Part shown: positions 1-9,211 of the stretch, piece by piece
Layout of the letters: every line of letters begins with the position of its first letter
How positions within the stretch are numbered: the stretch's first letter is position 1
Assembly: GCA_902803135.1 (NCBI GenBank)
Contig: CADCPA010000180.1
Coordinates: forward strand, 1 to 37,574
DNA from: an uncultured bacterium
GTDB taxonomy: Bacteria > Verrucomicrobiota > Kiritimatiellia > RFP12 > UBA1067
Direction: 5' to 3'
DNA: 37,574 nucleotides
Translations under genes and position numbers: made by a program
The notes under the pieces: generated by a model
Seen by the model: the letters and a program-made list of their open reading frames with translations, nothing else
What the model was told of the DNA's origin: nothing
The model's database searches: none

Positions 1-3000
1 CGCGCCGAGCGCCCACAGGTCGGTCACGCCTTCGGCCGTCTCCTGCTGACGCGCCGTGCCGAGGAACGCCAGGCGCACGATCGGATCGCCCGCCGCGGAT
101 TTCGGCACGAACCGCGCGAAGAGGTGCGTATTCCCGTCGACGACGACCACATGGGCCACCGCACGATAGTCCTTGCCGTCCGTAAACGGGAACGGCGTCT
201 TGAACTGAGGATCGGCATACCAGCCGGCAAAGGCGTAGCCCGAGCGCGCGCTCGCGCGCACGGACTTCTTCTGCCCGAGCTTCACGCGCACGGGCTTGGA
301 GACCTTGCCCTTGTCGGCTTCGCACCAGGTCATCAGGGCCGCCTGCCCCGCCGGCACGTCTTCGTCCAGACGTTTCCACACCGGCACGACGCTGCCCGTC
401 GTCATCCCGTCCGTCACCACGACGGCGAGCGATACCTTGGCCAGCTTGGCCGGCGGCACGGTTGCCAGCGCCGCGGCGCCCGCGGCGTCCGTCGCCGTCC
501 AGCCCGCGAAGAAGCAGCCGTCCGCCGCCTTCGCCTTCCACTTCGCCTTGCGGCCGGGCGTGAGCTTCTTCGGCAGCTTGACGGTACCCGTCGCCGGCAG
601 CATCTCGGGCTGCGGATCGACCGGATCCTTCTCGGCCACCGGAACCTCGTCCGCCGGAATCGCCGTATCCGCGACAAGCGCGCCGCCGTCGGCGACCGAA
701 ATCGTCTTCGACGCAGGCGAATAGCCCGCCTCGGCGGTGTAGACCACCGTCACGTCCGCCGTCCCGTAGTCCAGCACGCAGGCGCCCGCCGCCACCGGCT
801 GCGCGACGCCTCCCGCGAAGACCTGCACCGTGTAGTGCGCCGCCGCGGGAATGGCCAGCGTCACCCGCTTCTTCGTCGGCGCCGCCGGCACCTTGGACGC
901 CGGCACCTCGGCATCCGCCTTCACCGTACCGAGATCGACTTCGCCCGCCGTCAGTTCATAGCCCGCATCCGCCGTGTAGACGACCGTCACCGCCGAACCG
1001 TAGGGCACGACGACCTGTCCGCCGACGACCGCCTGGACCGCGCCGTCCACCACGGCCGACGCCGTCGCGTGTGCGACCGCCGGCACCTTGACCGTCACGA
1101 GCTTTTTCGCCGGGGCCGACGGCACCAGCTCGGCCGGCATGTCGAAATCGTCCGACACGATGCCGAGGTCGACCTCGACGGCCGCCGGCTCATAGCCTTC
1201 CTCCGCCGCGTAGACGACCGTGACCCAGGCGCCCTCGTCCACCTCGGCCACCCCCGCCACGACGGGCTTCGTCTCGTCGTTCGCCACGACCGTCGCCGTC
1301 AGATGCGCCACGGACGGCACGCGCACGGCAACCGTCTTCGTCGGAATCGGTTCCGGGGGCGGCTCGGGCGTCGGCAGCGCCTCGACCGTCACGCCGGCGA
1401 AGGAAACGGCCGGCGCGGCCGCGCTCAAATCGACCCGCACCACGGCCGGCTTGACCAGGTAGTCCGCCGCGGCCGTCAGGAAGACCTTCACGTCGTCCGT
1501 CGACCACGGCACCGTGAACGGCGCCGCGGCATACGCGTTCGTCACCGTTGCGCCGCCCGCCGTCCGCACGATCCAGGCGGAGGCGACATGCGCCGGAAGC
1601 GCCGGCGCCGCAATCGTGATGTCCGACGGCTCGACCGGCTTCTTCACGGGCGCGTCGGGGATGTCCGCCGCGGGAATTTCCAAGTCGATCGTCAGCGCCG
1701 CGCCGCCGTTCACCGGCACGGAGACGGTCTCGGGCTCATAGCCGGCTTCCGCCACGTAGACGACCGACACGTTCGCCGTGCCGCCCGGCACCGTGAACGT
1801 GCCCGTCTCGGCGTCGACGACGCCCGTCGTGCCGTCCGCCTCGTATTTCACCGTGAAGTGCTCCGGCACCGCGCCCACCGAAACGGTCACGTCGTCCTGC
1901 ACCCAGCGAACCGCATCGACCCACGCCTGGCCGGCGACGCCGTCGATGTAGAGGTAGTCCATCACCCATGCGACCGTGTTCGTCGACCCGGCCGGGACGT
2001 CCAGATGCCACGTCACCTCCTGCCAGCCGGACGCCGTGGCGGCGGCCGCTTCGGTCGCCGGATCGAGCCCCGTGAAATCCGCAAAGCGGCACGAGGCGTT
2101 GGCCGATCCCGTCAGACCCAGCAGGTTCTGCCCGTTGAGCATCAGGCTCAGGCGCTCGTAGGAGCTGTTCCAGTCGGCCGTCGCATCGCCCGTCGTCGGC
2201 GGCTCGCGGGTGGACAGGATCTTCCAGTTGAACGTCAGGGTGCCCGGTCCGAGCAGCTCCGTCTCCAGCATCGCCGTATCCTGCGAACCCGCCCCCGTGA
2301 CCGACACGCCGGCCGCAGAGCCGTTCTGGGCGGACGCCTCCGCCACGGGCGCCCAGCCGGCCGTGCCATAATCCGACTGGACCGTCGGCTCCAGCTCCTC
2401 GGCGTCGATGGCCCGCGCGAGCGGATCGACCGCGATCCAGTTCGCCGTCAGGTTCGTCACACCGGCCGAAGGCGCCGGCACGCGCATCGTCGCGGCGACG
2501 GTCTGGCCCCGCTCCGTCAACCAGCCGTCAAAGTCGACGCTCGGCGTCAGGTTGGTCACCGCGGGGAAGGCGCCGTAGGTCTCGCCGACCGTCACCAAAA
2601 TTGTCGTCTCGACCGGACCCGGCAGTCCCTCTTCCGTCAGCAGCTGGCCTCCGTTCGCGCTCAGATGCACCGTGTAGGACCGTGCCTGCCAGCGTGCATA
2701 CAGCGTCGTCACGCAATCGACGTCCGCCGCGAGGTTCGTCACCGTCGCCTGGTCCGCATAGACCACCTCGCCGTCCGCCCGCGTCGCCCAGCCCGCAAAG
2801 TCGTAGCCGTCCTTGCCGAAGGTGCAGGCCGGCAGCTGCCGCGCCGCGTCGAAGGGCCAGACCACCGCAGCCATCGCATTCGTCGCGCCCGCGTCGTTCT
2901 TGTTGAACGCGACCGTATAGCTTCCCGCCGTCCACTTCGCGAACAGCGTCACCGTGCCCTTCGGAACCGTCGTGAGATTCTTGACCGCAGCCTGGTCCGC

Positions 3001-4245
3001 ATAGACGACCTCGCCGTCCGCCCGCGTCGCCCAGCCCGCAAAATCGTAGCCCGCGCGCGTCAGGACGTTCGCCGGCAGCAGCTTCGACACGTCGTAGGTC
3101 TGGGCCGCGGACGGCATCGAGCCCGTGCCGCCGTTCGCGTCGAAGGCGACCGTGTACGCATTCGGCGACCACTTCGCATAGAGCGTCACCGTGCCGCCCG
3201 CAATCGGGGTGAGATTCTTGACCGTCTGTCCGTTCGTGAACACGACCGCTCCGCCCGGGGCCGTCGCCCAGCCGATAAAGGCATAGCCGGTCTTCGTAAA
3301 GGTGTTCGCCGGCAGCAGCCGGCCTTCGCCATAGACGTAGTCGGCCTTCGCCATCGTCCCCGTGCCGCCGTTCGCCTCGAAGGCGACCGTGTACGTATTC
3401 GACGACCACTTCGCGTAGAGCGTGACCGTGCCGTCGGCCGTCGCGGTCAGGTTCGTCACCACGGCCTTGTCGGCATACACGACGTCGTAGCTCGCGTGGC
3501 TCGCCCAGCCCAGAAACGCATGGCCCGCCCACGTGAAGGCGTTCGCCGTCAGCGCCCGGGGCTCGTCGTAGACGAACGCCTCGTCGGCCATCGCGCCCGC
3601 ACCGCCGTTCGCGTTGAAGACGACGGAATACGCGTTCGGCGTCCACTGCGCGTAGAGCGTCTTGCCCGCGGTCTCGGCGAACGTCGTCGCCGCCGTGACG
3701 GCCGTGCCGCCCGCCGCCGCGGTGAACCAGCCCGTGAACGTATAGCCCGCCCGCGTCGGCACGGGAAGTTCGCCGTAGGGCTGCTTGTAGACGACCGCCT
3801 TCGAGGACGTGGCGGACGTGCCGCCGTTCGCGTCGAAGACGACGGTGAACGAATCCGCCTCGACCACGAGATTCGTCACGAACGTCACGTAGTCGCCCAT
3901 GAACGGAACGGCGGCGCCATTCGCAATCTCGCCGCCGCGCGCCGGCTCAAAGCCCGAATAGCCCTGGCAGTACTGGAACGTCACGCTGCGATAGCCCGGC
4001 TTCAGCGTGGCCGTGATCGACGCCGAATCGACGTTGGAGGGCATGCAGGTCGTGGGTCCGGCGGGCGACAGCGTCTCGACGCTGACCGTCGACGAACCGG
4101 ACACCACGTAGGAGACGTCGACCGTCGAAACCGCATCCGCCAGCTGCGCGAGCAGGGGGAGGTCGACGTTGAGCGTGTTGGCCGCCGGAGACGCCCCCGC
4201 GACGCCCCATGCAACCAGACCCAGCAACCAGATTTTCCTGTTCAT
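1..4245 (-). CDS. Large secreted InlB-repeat surface protein, C-terminus off the window
   Basis: The reading frame opens at ATG 4245 and stays open to the window edge, giving 1415 codons with no stop, so the 3' end is missing. The start is preceded by AAAGGGG about 7 nt upstream. A signal peptide ([18 protein letters not shown]) is followed by a short beta-rich region. Six InlB B-type repeats cover about residues 132-603, each with an ANGG turn, a GYxFxGW core and a TLYAKW end. A jelly-roll, carbohydrate-binding-like module follows (about 607-781), then a second family of about 78-residue repeats (about 782-1205). The tail has further GYAFAGW-type segments. The role is probably adhesion or glycan binding at the cell surface; no enzymatic motif is visible. 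It follows the C10 protease gene on the same strand, after a hairpin. InlB repeats are well known in surface proteins; the ligand cannot be inferred. Confidence 0.85.
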   Translation of the reverse strand, partial: MNRKIWLLGLVAWGVAGASPAANTLNVDLPLLAQLADAVSTVDVSYVVSGSSTVSVETLSPAGPTTCMPSNVDSASITATLKPGYRSVTFQYCQGYSGFEPARGGEIANGAAVPFMGDYVTFVTNLVVEADSFTVVFDANGGTSATSSKAVVYKQPYGELPVPTRAGYTFTGWFTAAAGGTAVTAATTFAETAGKTLYAQWTPNAYSVVFNANGGAGAMADEAFVYDEPRALTANAFTWAGHAFLGWASHASYDVVYADKAVVTNLTATADGTVTLYAKWSSNTYTVAFEANGGTGTMAKADYVYGEGRLLPANTFTKTGYAFIGWATAPGGAVVFTNGQTVKNLTPIAGGTVTLYAKWSPNAYTVAFDANGGTGSMPSAAQTYDVSKLLPANVLTRAGYDFAGWATRADGEVVYADQAAVKNLTTVPKGTVTLFAKWTAGSYTVAFNKNDAGATNAMAAVVWPFDAARQLPACTFGKDGYDFAGWATRADGEVVYADQATVTNLAADVDCVTTLYARWQARSYTVHLSANGGQLLTEEGLPGPVETTILVTVGETYGAFPAVTNLTPSVDFDGWLTERGQTVAATMRVPAPSAGVTNLTANWIAVDPLARAIDAEELEPTVQSDYGTAGWAPVAEASAQNGSAAGVSVTGAGSQDTAMLETELLGPGTLTFNWKILSTREPPTTGDATADWNSSYERLSLMLNGQNLLGLTGSANASCRFADFTGLDPATEAAAATASGWQEVTWHLDVPAGSTNTVAWVMDYLYIDGVAGQAWVDAVRWVQDDVTVSVGAVPEHFTVKYEADGTTGVVDAETGTFTVPGGTANVSVVYVAEAGYEPETVSVPVNGGAALTIDLEIPAADIPDAPVKKPVEPSDITIAAPALPAHVASAWIVRTAGGATVTNAYAAAPFTVPWSTDDVKVFLTAAADYLVKPAVVRVDLSAAAPAVSFAGVTVEALPTPEPPPEPIPTKTVAVRVPSVAHLTATVVANDETKPVVAGVAEVDEGAWVTVVYAAEEGYEPAAVEVDLGIVSDDFDMPAELVPSAPAKKLVTVKVPAVAHATASAVVDGAVQAVVGGQVVVPYGSAVTVVYTADAGYELTAGEVDLGTVKADAEVPASKVPAAPTKKRVTLAIPAAAHYTVQVFAGGVAQPVAAGACVLDYGTADVTVVYTAEAGYSPASKTISVADGGALVADTAIPADEVPVAEKDPVDPQPEMLPATGTVKLPKKLTPGRKAKWKAKAADGCFFAGWTATDAAGAAALATVPPAKLAKVSLAVVVTDGMTTGSVVPVWKRLDEDVPAGQAALMTWCEADKGKVSKPVRVKLGQKKSVRASARSGYAFAGWYADPQFKTPFPFTDGKDYRAVAHVVVVDGNTHLFARFVPKSAAGDPIVRLAFLGTARQQETAEGVTDLWALGA
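631..1902 (-). repeat. Second tandem protein-repeat family in the same gene, 78-residue period
   Basis: Three clear units start at 1332, 1098 and 864, exactly 234 bp (78 codons) apart. Each opens with a strand like [13 protein letters not shown], carries VTVVYTAxAGYE near the middle and closes with a VPxAPxKK linker. Two more diverged copies precede them (about 1340-1902). They look like small beta-sandwich or stalk modules. I do not recognise the family; it is distinct from the InlB repeats upstream. Confidence 0.75.
2437..3852 (-). repeat. Six tandem InlB B-type repeats (about 78-81 residues each)
   Basis: Units begin with a strand like [10 protein letters not shown], pass through LPANxFTxxGYxFxGWAT and end in TVTLYAKW. 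The first and last units are more divergent than the middle four. Two neighbouring units share a 62-bp stretch (2747-2808 and 2990-3051) that differs at only two bases, which indicates recent duplication or gene conversion between units. Confidence 0.9.
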
Positions 4246-4283
4246 TTGAACGCCCCTTTCCGTTTCAACCCTCTCTGAAAACG

Positions 4284-4312
4284 AACCGCCCGGACGCATT
4301 CGCCGGGCGGTT
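4284..4312 (-). terminator. Hairpin between the C10 protease and InlB-protein genes
   Basis: A perfect 10-bp stem (AACCGCCCGG with CCGGGCGGTT) has a 9-nt loop. On the minus strand it is followed by CGTTTTC, a weak U-run, so termination may be partial and the downstream gene may be reached by read-through. I see no convincing separate promoter for the InlB-repeat gene in this gap. Confidence 0.6.
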
Positions 4313-4338
4313 TTTCTTCCCAGGTCAAATGCGCGGCC

Positions 4339-7300
4339 TTACTCGGCGGACGGATCCTTCTCCGTCACGACGAGCTTGAAGAAGCGCTTCGACGCGGTCG
4401 GATCGACCGTGATGGCGAGCGTGAAGGCGCCCGACGCCTCCTCGAACACGGCCTGCTTGACCGGCGTGCCCGACTCGTAGTCCGCGCGCACGACCTCCCA
4501 CGGGCCCGCGGGACTCTCCGCCGAGAAGAGCGAGTACCAGAAGCCGCGCACGCCGTTGGCGATTTCCGCCTTGACCGTCAACTTGCCGTCGCCGGCAGAT
4601 TCGATGGTGAGCGGGGTGCCGCCGCCTGCCGCCGGCTGCGGTTGCAGCGCCGCCTCGTCCATGACGAGCGTCACATAGACGCTGCCGTCTTCGCGGAACT
4701 TGACGCCGCCGTCCAGCTTCCAGCCCAGCGGCGGACCGTCAACCGTCACGGTCGTCGCCGGCGAGACGCCCATCTCCTCGGCCTCTTCGGCCGAGAGCAG
4801 CTCGAAATCGCCCGTCTGGAGATTGTCGAGGTCGTCATTCCAGGCGACCGCCAGCTCCGCCGTGACGGCGACCGATTCCTCGTCGACCAGCGCCCAATAG
4901 AGCACCAGCTTCGCATCCTGGGCGGGCTTGTAGCCGGCGAGCGCACCCTCATCGCCTTCGAGCGCGAGCGACTCGGCCTTGGCCAGCGCGCCGATGCAGC
5001 CCGCTTCGTGCGCCGGGAGTTCACCCGCTTCGAGATCGTAGACGTTCCAAACCTCGCACTCCCAGGTGCGGATGACGAGAAGGCCGCCGACGCGGTTCGT
5101 CGTCACATAGGGCTCCGGTGCGTGCAGGCCGAGCGCAATGCCCTTGACCGCGTTCGTGGACCCGTTGACGAACGTCGTTCCGTCCACCGTGGCGCCGCCG
5201 CCATGGACCGTCACCGGCGGCTTGAAGGCCGGATCGGCGATTTCCGCAAGGTCGATGATGTCGTTGCCCGTCTCGTCGAAGACGAGCTCGTACGAAGCCA
5301 CCGCGAGACGATACGTCTGGGTCTCGGCGATCTTGTCGGCCGACTGCTTCTGATAGAAGCTGGCCAGCAGGGAAACCGGCTCGGTCGGCGTCACCGCGAA
5401 AGCCGGGCCGCCCACCGCCGACTCTTCGGGCCGACCCGAAGGACCGGCGCCATTCCAGCTCTGGAAGACCCAGCGGTCGGCCGGCTTCGCCGTGAACACG
5501 ACCTGTTCGCCAACCGGATACCAGCCGGACGCCGGCTCGACCGTACCCGGCTGCTGAGACGGATCCGTCCGGCTCGGCGAGACGTCCACCGACACGTACA
5601 CGAACTTCGTCTCCGTCAGCCACGTAAGCGTATAGTGGTCGCCCGCGGCAAGGGTGATTTCAACCTCGTTCTCCTCGCCCGTGACCGTGGAGGTCGCACC
5701 CGAGACCGTGTTGGTGAGATCGAGCACATAGCCGCCGCAGCCCACCACGATACCCGCGGTTTCGTTCGTCACCGCCAACGCCGACGTCGCCACGATCGTC
5801 TGACCGTTCGTGTAGACGTCCGTCGTCGTGCCCCAGCCGGGAATCGGCGTGCCCGAGTCCGTGCCGTCTTCCGAGACGACCGTCAGGGCGATGTCCGACG
5901 ACTTCTTCGCGTATTCCAGCCAGCCCTGGGCGATCACGTCGTCGACGCTCTTCGCATAGATGCCGTACGCCTCGTCGGCGAACACCGGCCAGGACGCGAA
6001 CTCGTCGTAGACCGGCTGGGCCCCCGTCGGCGCATAGGTGGAGACGAGACGGTTCGTGCCGACGGCCGTCACGATGTTCGTCGTCGTGACCGTGTTCGTA
6101 ACCAGAGAACCATCCGCCAGGTCTTCGATTTCAAGCGTCTGCACGACGTTCGTCACCGTGAACTCCTCGTCGAGCTTGACGTTGCGGCCGTAGCCGTAGG
6201 AGAGGCGGCCGTTCTGGACGAACCAGCGCTCGTCGGGCTCCGCGCCCTGCGGCAGCACGACCGCGTAGGACGGGCACATGTCGCCGTTCTTCGTCGCCGC
6301 CGTCGCGAACAGGTAGACGAAGCGGTTCGTAAAGTCGTTCGTGTTCTCGTCGTCCAGCTGGAAGATGTGGTTGAGCACGCACTGCGTGTTCGTCTCGCCG
6401 CTGCGGCCGCTGACGTAGAGGATCGCCTTGTTCTCGGCGAGCGCGAGCTTGATCGCCTTCGCGAAGCTCAACGCCACGGAGCTGTTCAGCAGCGGGAACG
6501 GCACGATCCAGTCCGGCGTCGAGGCCGAAAGACGCTGCGCGATCGTGCTCGCATAGCAGTCGGGGCCGACCGTATACTCGCCTTCCTTGCCGATGCAGAA
6601 GAACGAGTACGTGCCCGTCACCGGCGGCACGCGGGTCGCGAACCAGCCGTTGTCGTCCGTCATCACCTCGCGCGGCCCGAACTGGCGCACGAGCACCGTG
6701 TTCGTCGTCACGACGCCCGTCTCCTCGTTCGTCTCGACGGCGTCGACCGGCACGTCCTTCGGGTCGATCACGCGCGGGAACGACACCGTGAAGCCGCCCG
6801 CCGTCGCCTGGCCGACCACCGGCACGATGTCGTCGTCGTCATAGGAAATCATCGTCACGACGCCGTCCACGATTTCGGACAGGTACGAGCTGCCGCCCAT
6901 CGTCGCCTTCGTGTCGACGTACGGAAGGGCGTACCAGCCGTCGCCCGAGCCGCCCCAGCCCATGAACACGCGCACGCGCTCGACGCCGTCGCTGTCCTGG
7001 CCGTAGCCGACGGCCACCACGGAGTGGCCTTCGATGCCCATGCCGACCGGCGCGCCGGCCGCGCACTGGCCGTAGATGAGCTTGCGCAGATTCGTTTCGC
7101 CCGGGTTCGGGCCGTTCAGGCCCACGTAGCGGGCGTTCTTGAAGCCGAAGACGTCCTTGAGCGCATCGGCGATTTTGGCCTCCATGGCGCCCGACCCCTC
7201 GTCGCTCCAGCCCATGTCCACGCCGACGGCCGCATCGAAGGCCACGCGGCCCAGCAGCTCGCGCTGCTCCTCGGAAAGGCGGTCGTAGGAGCCGCGCGTC

Positions 7301-8145
7301 GTGTTGCCGGCGAAGAGCGACCAGTCAAGCTCGCCGCCCTTCGTGCGCGCCGGCTTGAACTCGAACCATTCGTAGAATTCCGCCGGACGGCCGTTGTAGG
7401 TGCACGAGCCGCGGTAGCCTTCGACGCTCTCCTCCGCGCCGAAGAACTGGACAATGGCCGAGCAGGCCGTCGCCACGCAGCCGCACACGCAGTGGTTCGG
7501 CGTATAGAGGTTGTAGCAGTAGCCGCCGCCGCCGTTGCCCTGGTTCCAGTGCGTCAGCGGACCGCCCTTTTCAAAGCCCTTGACCACGCAGACTTCCATT
7601 TCGACGACGTCGCGCCCGACCTTCACGCTGGCCTGGAGCGCCGCAGCGTCGCCGATGCCGAGGCGCGCCCACTTCGCCTTCTGCCGGTCGGCCCATTCGG
7701 CCGCCACCGCGGCCCTGTCGTCGTCCGGCGGCGGCGCCGGCGCCACGCCCTGGAGCGTCGCACCCGCCGGATCCTCCTCGTAGAGGCCGAGGAAGCGCAG
7801 ACGCTTGCGGATGTCGGCCGCGAGGATGCCGCGCAGCGGATGCATCGCCGGCAGTTCGCCCGGATTGTTGTCGAGCGCCACGACCACCGGCTCGATTTCG
7901 GTGACCGGCGCCACGATTACGCAGCCGTCGCCCGCCATCGCAACCTGATGCCACAGCACCGTCTGCGCCTTGTTCGTGTCGCAGACCGTGATCACGTCGC
8001 CCGTCGCCACGCGGCCCGCGCCAAACTTGTCGTTGCGCAGGACCCACGCGTTCGCGGCGGCAACCGCCATGTCGCGCGACACCGGCTCCGCGCAGACGCC
8101 CAGCGCCAACGCAGCCGCGACAATCAAAAAAATGCTTTTCTTCAT
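4339..8145 (-). CDS. Secreted C10-family (streptopain-like) cysteine protease, multidomain
   Basis: This 1268-residue protein has a signal peptide (MKKSIFLIVAAALALGVCA) and an inhibitory-propeptide-like N-terminal region. A C10 peptidase core follows: the nucleophile Cys223 lies in CGCVATA and the His374 in EGHSVVAVGYG, followed by a MGWGGSGDGWY motif. This order and spacing match streptopain. The long C-terminal half has beta-rich modules, including a divergent bacterial repeat around the WVFQSWNG segment, and ends in a domain finishing in FFKLVV. Family members cleave proteins outside the cell; targets cannot be read from sequence. The open frame extends 24 codons upstream, but ATG 8145 opens the signal peptide and has GGGGA nearby, so it is the start. 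It has its own promoter after the smpB terminator. C10 proteases are usually far shorter. Confidence 0.88.
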   Translation of the reverse strand: MKKSIFLIVAAALALGVCAEPVSRDMAVAAANAWVLRNDKFGAGRVATGDVITVCDTNKAQTVLWHQVAMAGDGCVIVAPVTEIEPVVVALDNNPGELPAMHPLRGILAADIRKRLRFLGLYEEDPAGATLQGVAPAPPPDDDRAAVAAEWADRQKAKWARLGIGDAAALQASVKVGRDVVEMEVCVVKGFEKGGPLTHWNQGNGGGGYCYNLYTPNHCVCGCVATACSAIVQFFGAEESVEGYRGSCTYNGRPAEFYEWFEFKPARTKGGELDWSLFAGNTTRGSYDRLSEEQRELLGRVAFDAAVGVDMGWSDEGSGAMEAKIADALKDVFGFKNARYVGLNGPNPGETNLRKLIYGQCAAGAPVGMGIEGHSVVAVGYGQDSDGVERVRVFMGWGGSGDGWYALPYVDTKATMGGSSYLSEIVDGVVTMISYDDDDIVPVVGQATAGGFTVSFPRVIDPKDVPVDAVETNEETGVVTTNTVLVRQFGPREVMTDDNGWFATRVPPVTGTYSFFCIGKEGEYTVGPDCYASTIAQRLSASTPDWIVPFPLLNSSVALSFAKAIKLALAENKAILYVSGRSGETNTQCVLNHIFQLDDENTNDFTNRFVYLFATAATKNGDMCPSYAVVLPQGAEPDERWFVQNGRLSYGYGRNVKLDEEFTVTNVVQTLEIEDLADGSLVTNTVTTTNIVTAVGTNRLVSTYAPTGAQPVYDEFASWPVFADEAYGIYAKSVDDVIAQGWLEYAKKSSDIALTVVSEDGTDSGTPIPGWGTTTDVYTNGQTIVATSALAVTNETAGIVVGCGGYVLDLTNTVSGATSTVTGEENEVEITLAAGDHYTLTWLTETKFVYVSVDVSPSRTDPSQQPGTVEPASGWYPVGEQVVFTAKPADRWVFQSWNGAGPSGRPEESAVGGPAFAVTPTEPVSLLASFYQKQSADKIAETQTYRLAVASYELVFDETGNDIIDLAEIADPAFKPPVTVHGGGATVDGTTFVNGSTNAVKGIALGLHAPEPYVTTNRVGGLLVIRTWECEVWNVYDLEAGELPAHEAGCIGALAKAESLALEGDEGALAGYKPAQDAKLVLYWALVDEESVAVTAELAVAWNDDLDNLQTGDFELLSAEEAEEMGVSPATTVTVDGPPLGWKLDGGVKFREDGSVYVTLVMDEAALQPQPAAGGGTPLTIESAGDGKLTVKAEIANGVRGFWYSLFSAESPAGPWEVVRADYESGTPVKQAVFEEASGAFTLAITVDPTASKRFFKLVVTEKDPSAE

Positions 8146-8184
8146 GCCAACTATTCCCCGTTTAAAACACGCGGTCAGGGTGAA

Positions 8185-8194
8185 AGTGTACACT
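8185..8194. promoter_or_regulatory. 10-bp perfect palindrome in the protease leader
   Basis: AGTGTACACT lies in the 5' leader of the C10 protease gene, about 22 nt downstream of the -10 element. Its position suits an operator, but a single palindrome of this length can occur by chance. Confidence 0.3.
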
Positions 8195-8215
8195 CCCCCA
8201 TCAAAACCTCGCACC

Positions 8216-8221
8216 ATTATA
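8216..8221 (-). promoter_or_regulatory. -10 element of the C10 protease promoter
   Basis: A perfect TATAAT on the minus strand lies about 70 bp upstream of ATG 8145. The -35 region is poor (TTCCTT at 17-bp spacing), so activation by a regulator is plausible. The smpB terminator lies just upstream. Confidence 0.55.
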
Positions 8222-8248
8222 CACGATTCAGAGGGAAAAAGGAACGGG

Positions 8249-8286
8249 AAAAAGAAAAAAAACGGGCGGCTGCGTCAGCAGTCGCC
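8249..8286 (-). terminator. Intrinsic terminator of the rpoZ-smpB transcript
   Basis: On the minus strand GGCG-A-CTGC and GCAG-C-CGCC pair around a TGAC loop, followed by CG and then eight T, one C and five T. The smpB stop codon lies within the hairpin, so the coding end and terminator overlap. Confidence 0.85.
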
Positions 8287-8739
8287 GCGTTCCATGTCGC
8301 GCTTCAGAGCCTTCTGCTTCAGCGCGTCGCGCTTGTCGTGAAGCGCCTTTCCGCGGCAGACGCCCAGCTCGAGCTTGATGCGTCCTTTCTTCAGGTAGAG
8401 CCGCAGGGGAATGAGGGTGAGGCCCTTTGCCTCGGTTTTGAGCCGGAGATCCTCGATCTCCTTCTTGTGCACCAGCAGCCGGCGATTGCCCTCGGGACGG
8501 TGGTTGAAGCGGTTGCCGAACGCGTAGACGGGGATGCTCATCCCCACGACATACAGCTGGCCGCCCAGCACGGCGCCATAGGCACCGGACAGGGACGCCT
8601 CGCCGTGGCGGACCACCTTCACCTCGGTGCCACGCAACTCAATGCCGCACTCGATCTTCTCGAGCACGGCATAGTCGTGATACGCACGGCGATTGGCTGC
8701 AAAGTCGCCCGGCGCGGTTTTCTTCTTCTTTTCGGCCAC
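8275..8739 (-). CDS. smpB: SsrA-binding protein SmpB
   Basis: SmpB binds tmRNA and brings it to stalled ribosomes for trans-translation. The 154-residue protein matches the family length and shows NRRAYHDYAVLEKIE, GIELRGTEVKVVRHG, HKKEIEDL, a KGLTLIPLRLYLKKGRIKLE-type core and the basic tail after GKALHDKR. The start is GTG at 8739, encoding MAEKKKK, with a G-rich stretch (GGGGGG) just upstream; no ATG upstream is in frame. It follows rpoZ by 24 nt and shares its promoter. The terminator hairpin overlaps the stop codon. The tmRNA gene itself is not in this window. Confidence 0.95.
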   Translation of the reverse strand: MAEKKKKTAPGDFAANRRAYHDYAVLEKIECGIELRGTEVKVVRHGEASLSGAYGAVLGGQLYVVGMSIPVYAFGNRFNHRPEGNRRLLVHKKEIEDLRLKTEAKGLTLIPLRLYLKKGRIKLELGVCRGKALHDKRDALKQKALKRDMERGDC

Positions 8740-8763
8740 AGGCCCCCCGGAGGAGAATCCCGA

Positions 8764-9039
8764 TCAGAGCGCGAAGATGGACTTCGCCGCCGCATGCTTC
8801 TGCCAACGCGTCTTCGCCTCTTCCGCCTTCGCGATCGCGTCGAAGTCGATTTCGCTGATCAGCCAGCCTTCCGCCACTTCGCGGAGCGCCGTGTCAACCT
8901 TGTCCTCGTCGGAGGAAAGCGGACGCACCAGCGGCTTTTCGCCCGCGATCAGCTGCTTCGTCCGCTTGGAAATCAGGTTCACAAGAACCGGAATCGAAGG
9001 AATCTTTTCATGGGCCTGCTTGAGATATTCGGTGTTCAT
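8764..9039 (-). CDS. rpoZ: RNA polymerase omega subunit
   Basis: A 91-residue protein of omega-subunit size. It carries the family pattern of a short helix (PVLVNLISKRTKQLIAG) followed by KPLV and an acidic stretch leading to DTALREVAEG. Omega binds the beta-prime subunit and helps RNA polymerase assemble. The first gene of a two-gene operon with smpB, it has a clear promoter and a GGAGAG ribosome site 5 nt before the ATG. The identification rests on a short family with weak conservation, so it is probable rather than certain. Confidence 0.8.
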   Translation of the reverse strand: MNTEYLKQAHEKIPSIPVLVNLISKRTKQLIAGEKPLVRPLSSDEDKVDTALREVAEGWLISEIDFDAIAKAEEAKTRWQKHAAAKSIFAL

Positions 9040-9089
9040 TCTGCTCTCCGTAAGGATTTCTCTTTGCTTCTCCGCAAAAAGAGTCTTTT

Positions 9090-9118
9090 ATTATACATTT
9101 TTTGGAGCGAAGGCGCAA
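9090..9118 (-). promoter_or_regulatory. Promoter of rpoZ-smpB
   Basis: TTGCGC at 9113-9118, a 17-bp spacer and a perfect TATAAT at 9090-9095, all on the minus strand, form a near-consensus sigma70-type promoter about 50 bp upstream of the rpoZ ATG. Confidence 0.85.
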
Positions 9119-9171
9119 GGGGGGAATCTGAGAAAAATGATCGTCCGCATCGCGTGGCGCGCGCAGCGGGT

Positions 9172-9200
9172 TTGCAAGCGGCGGGGAAGTTTGGTAAGAT
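9172..9200 (+). promoter_or_regulatory. Promoter of hrpA, placed for a leaderless mRNA
   Basis: TTGCAA at 9172-9177, a 17-bp spacer and TAAGAT at 9195-9200 predict transcription starting near 9207, only about five bases before the hrpA ATG at 9212. No ribosome-binding sequence precedes that ATG. A second, weaker plus-strand promoter-like pair (TTGCTT at 9065, TATTAT at 9089) overlaps the rpoZ promoter. Confidence 0.6.
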
Positions 9201-9211
9201 ACCCGCCTTTC

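Noticed and set aside
124-4278. Long plus-strand open frame opposite the InlB-repeat gene
   Set aside because: Its translation is Arg/His-rich with no recognisable domain; it is the antisense of a clear coding frame with signal peptide and repeats. The same applies to 4642-10341 and 30044-33145 (plus strand).
9137-9211. Upstream in-frame ATG as the hrpA start
   Set aside because: It has a distant GGGGGG, but the 25 extra codons have atypical codon use, no family match, and contain the better promoter. Kept only as an alternative.
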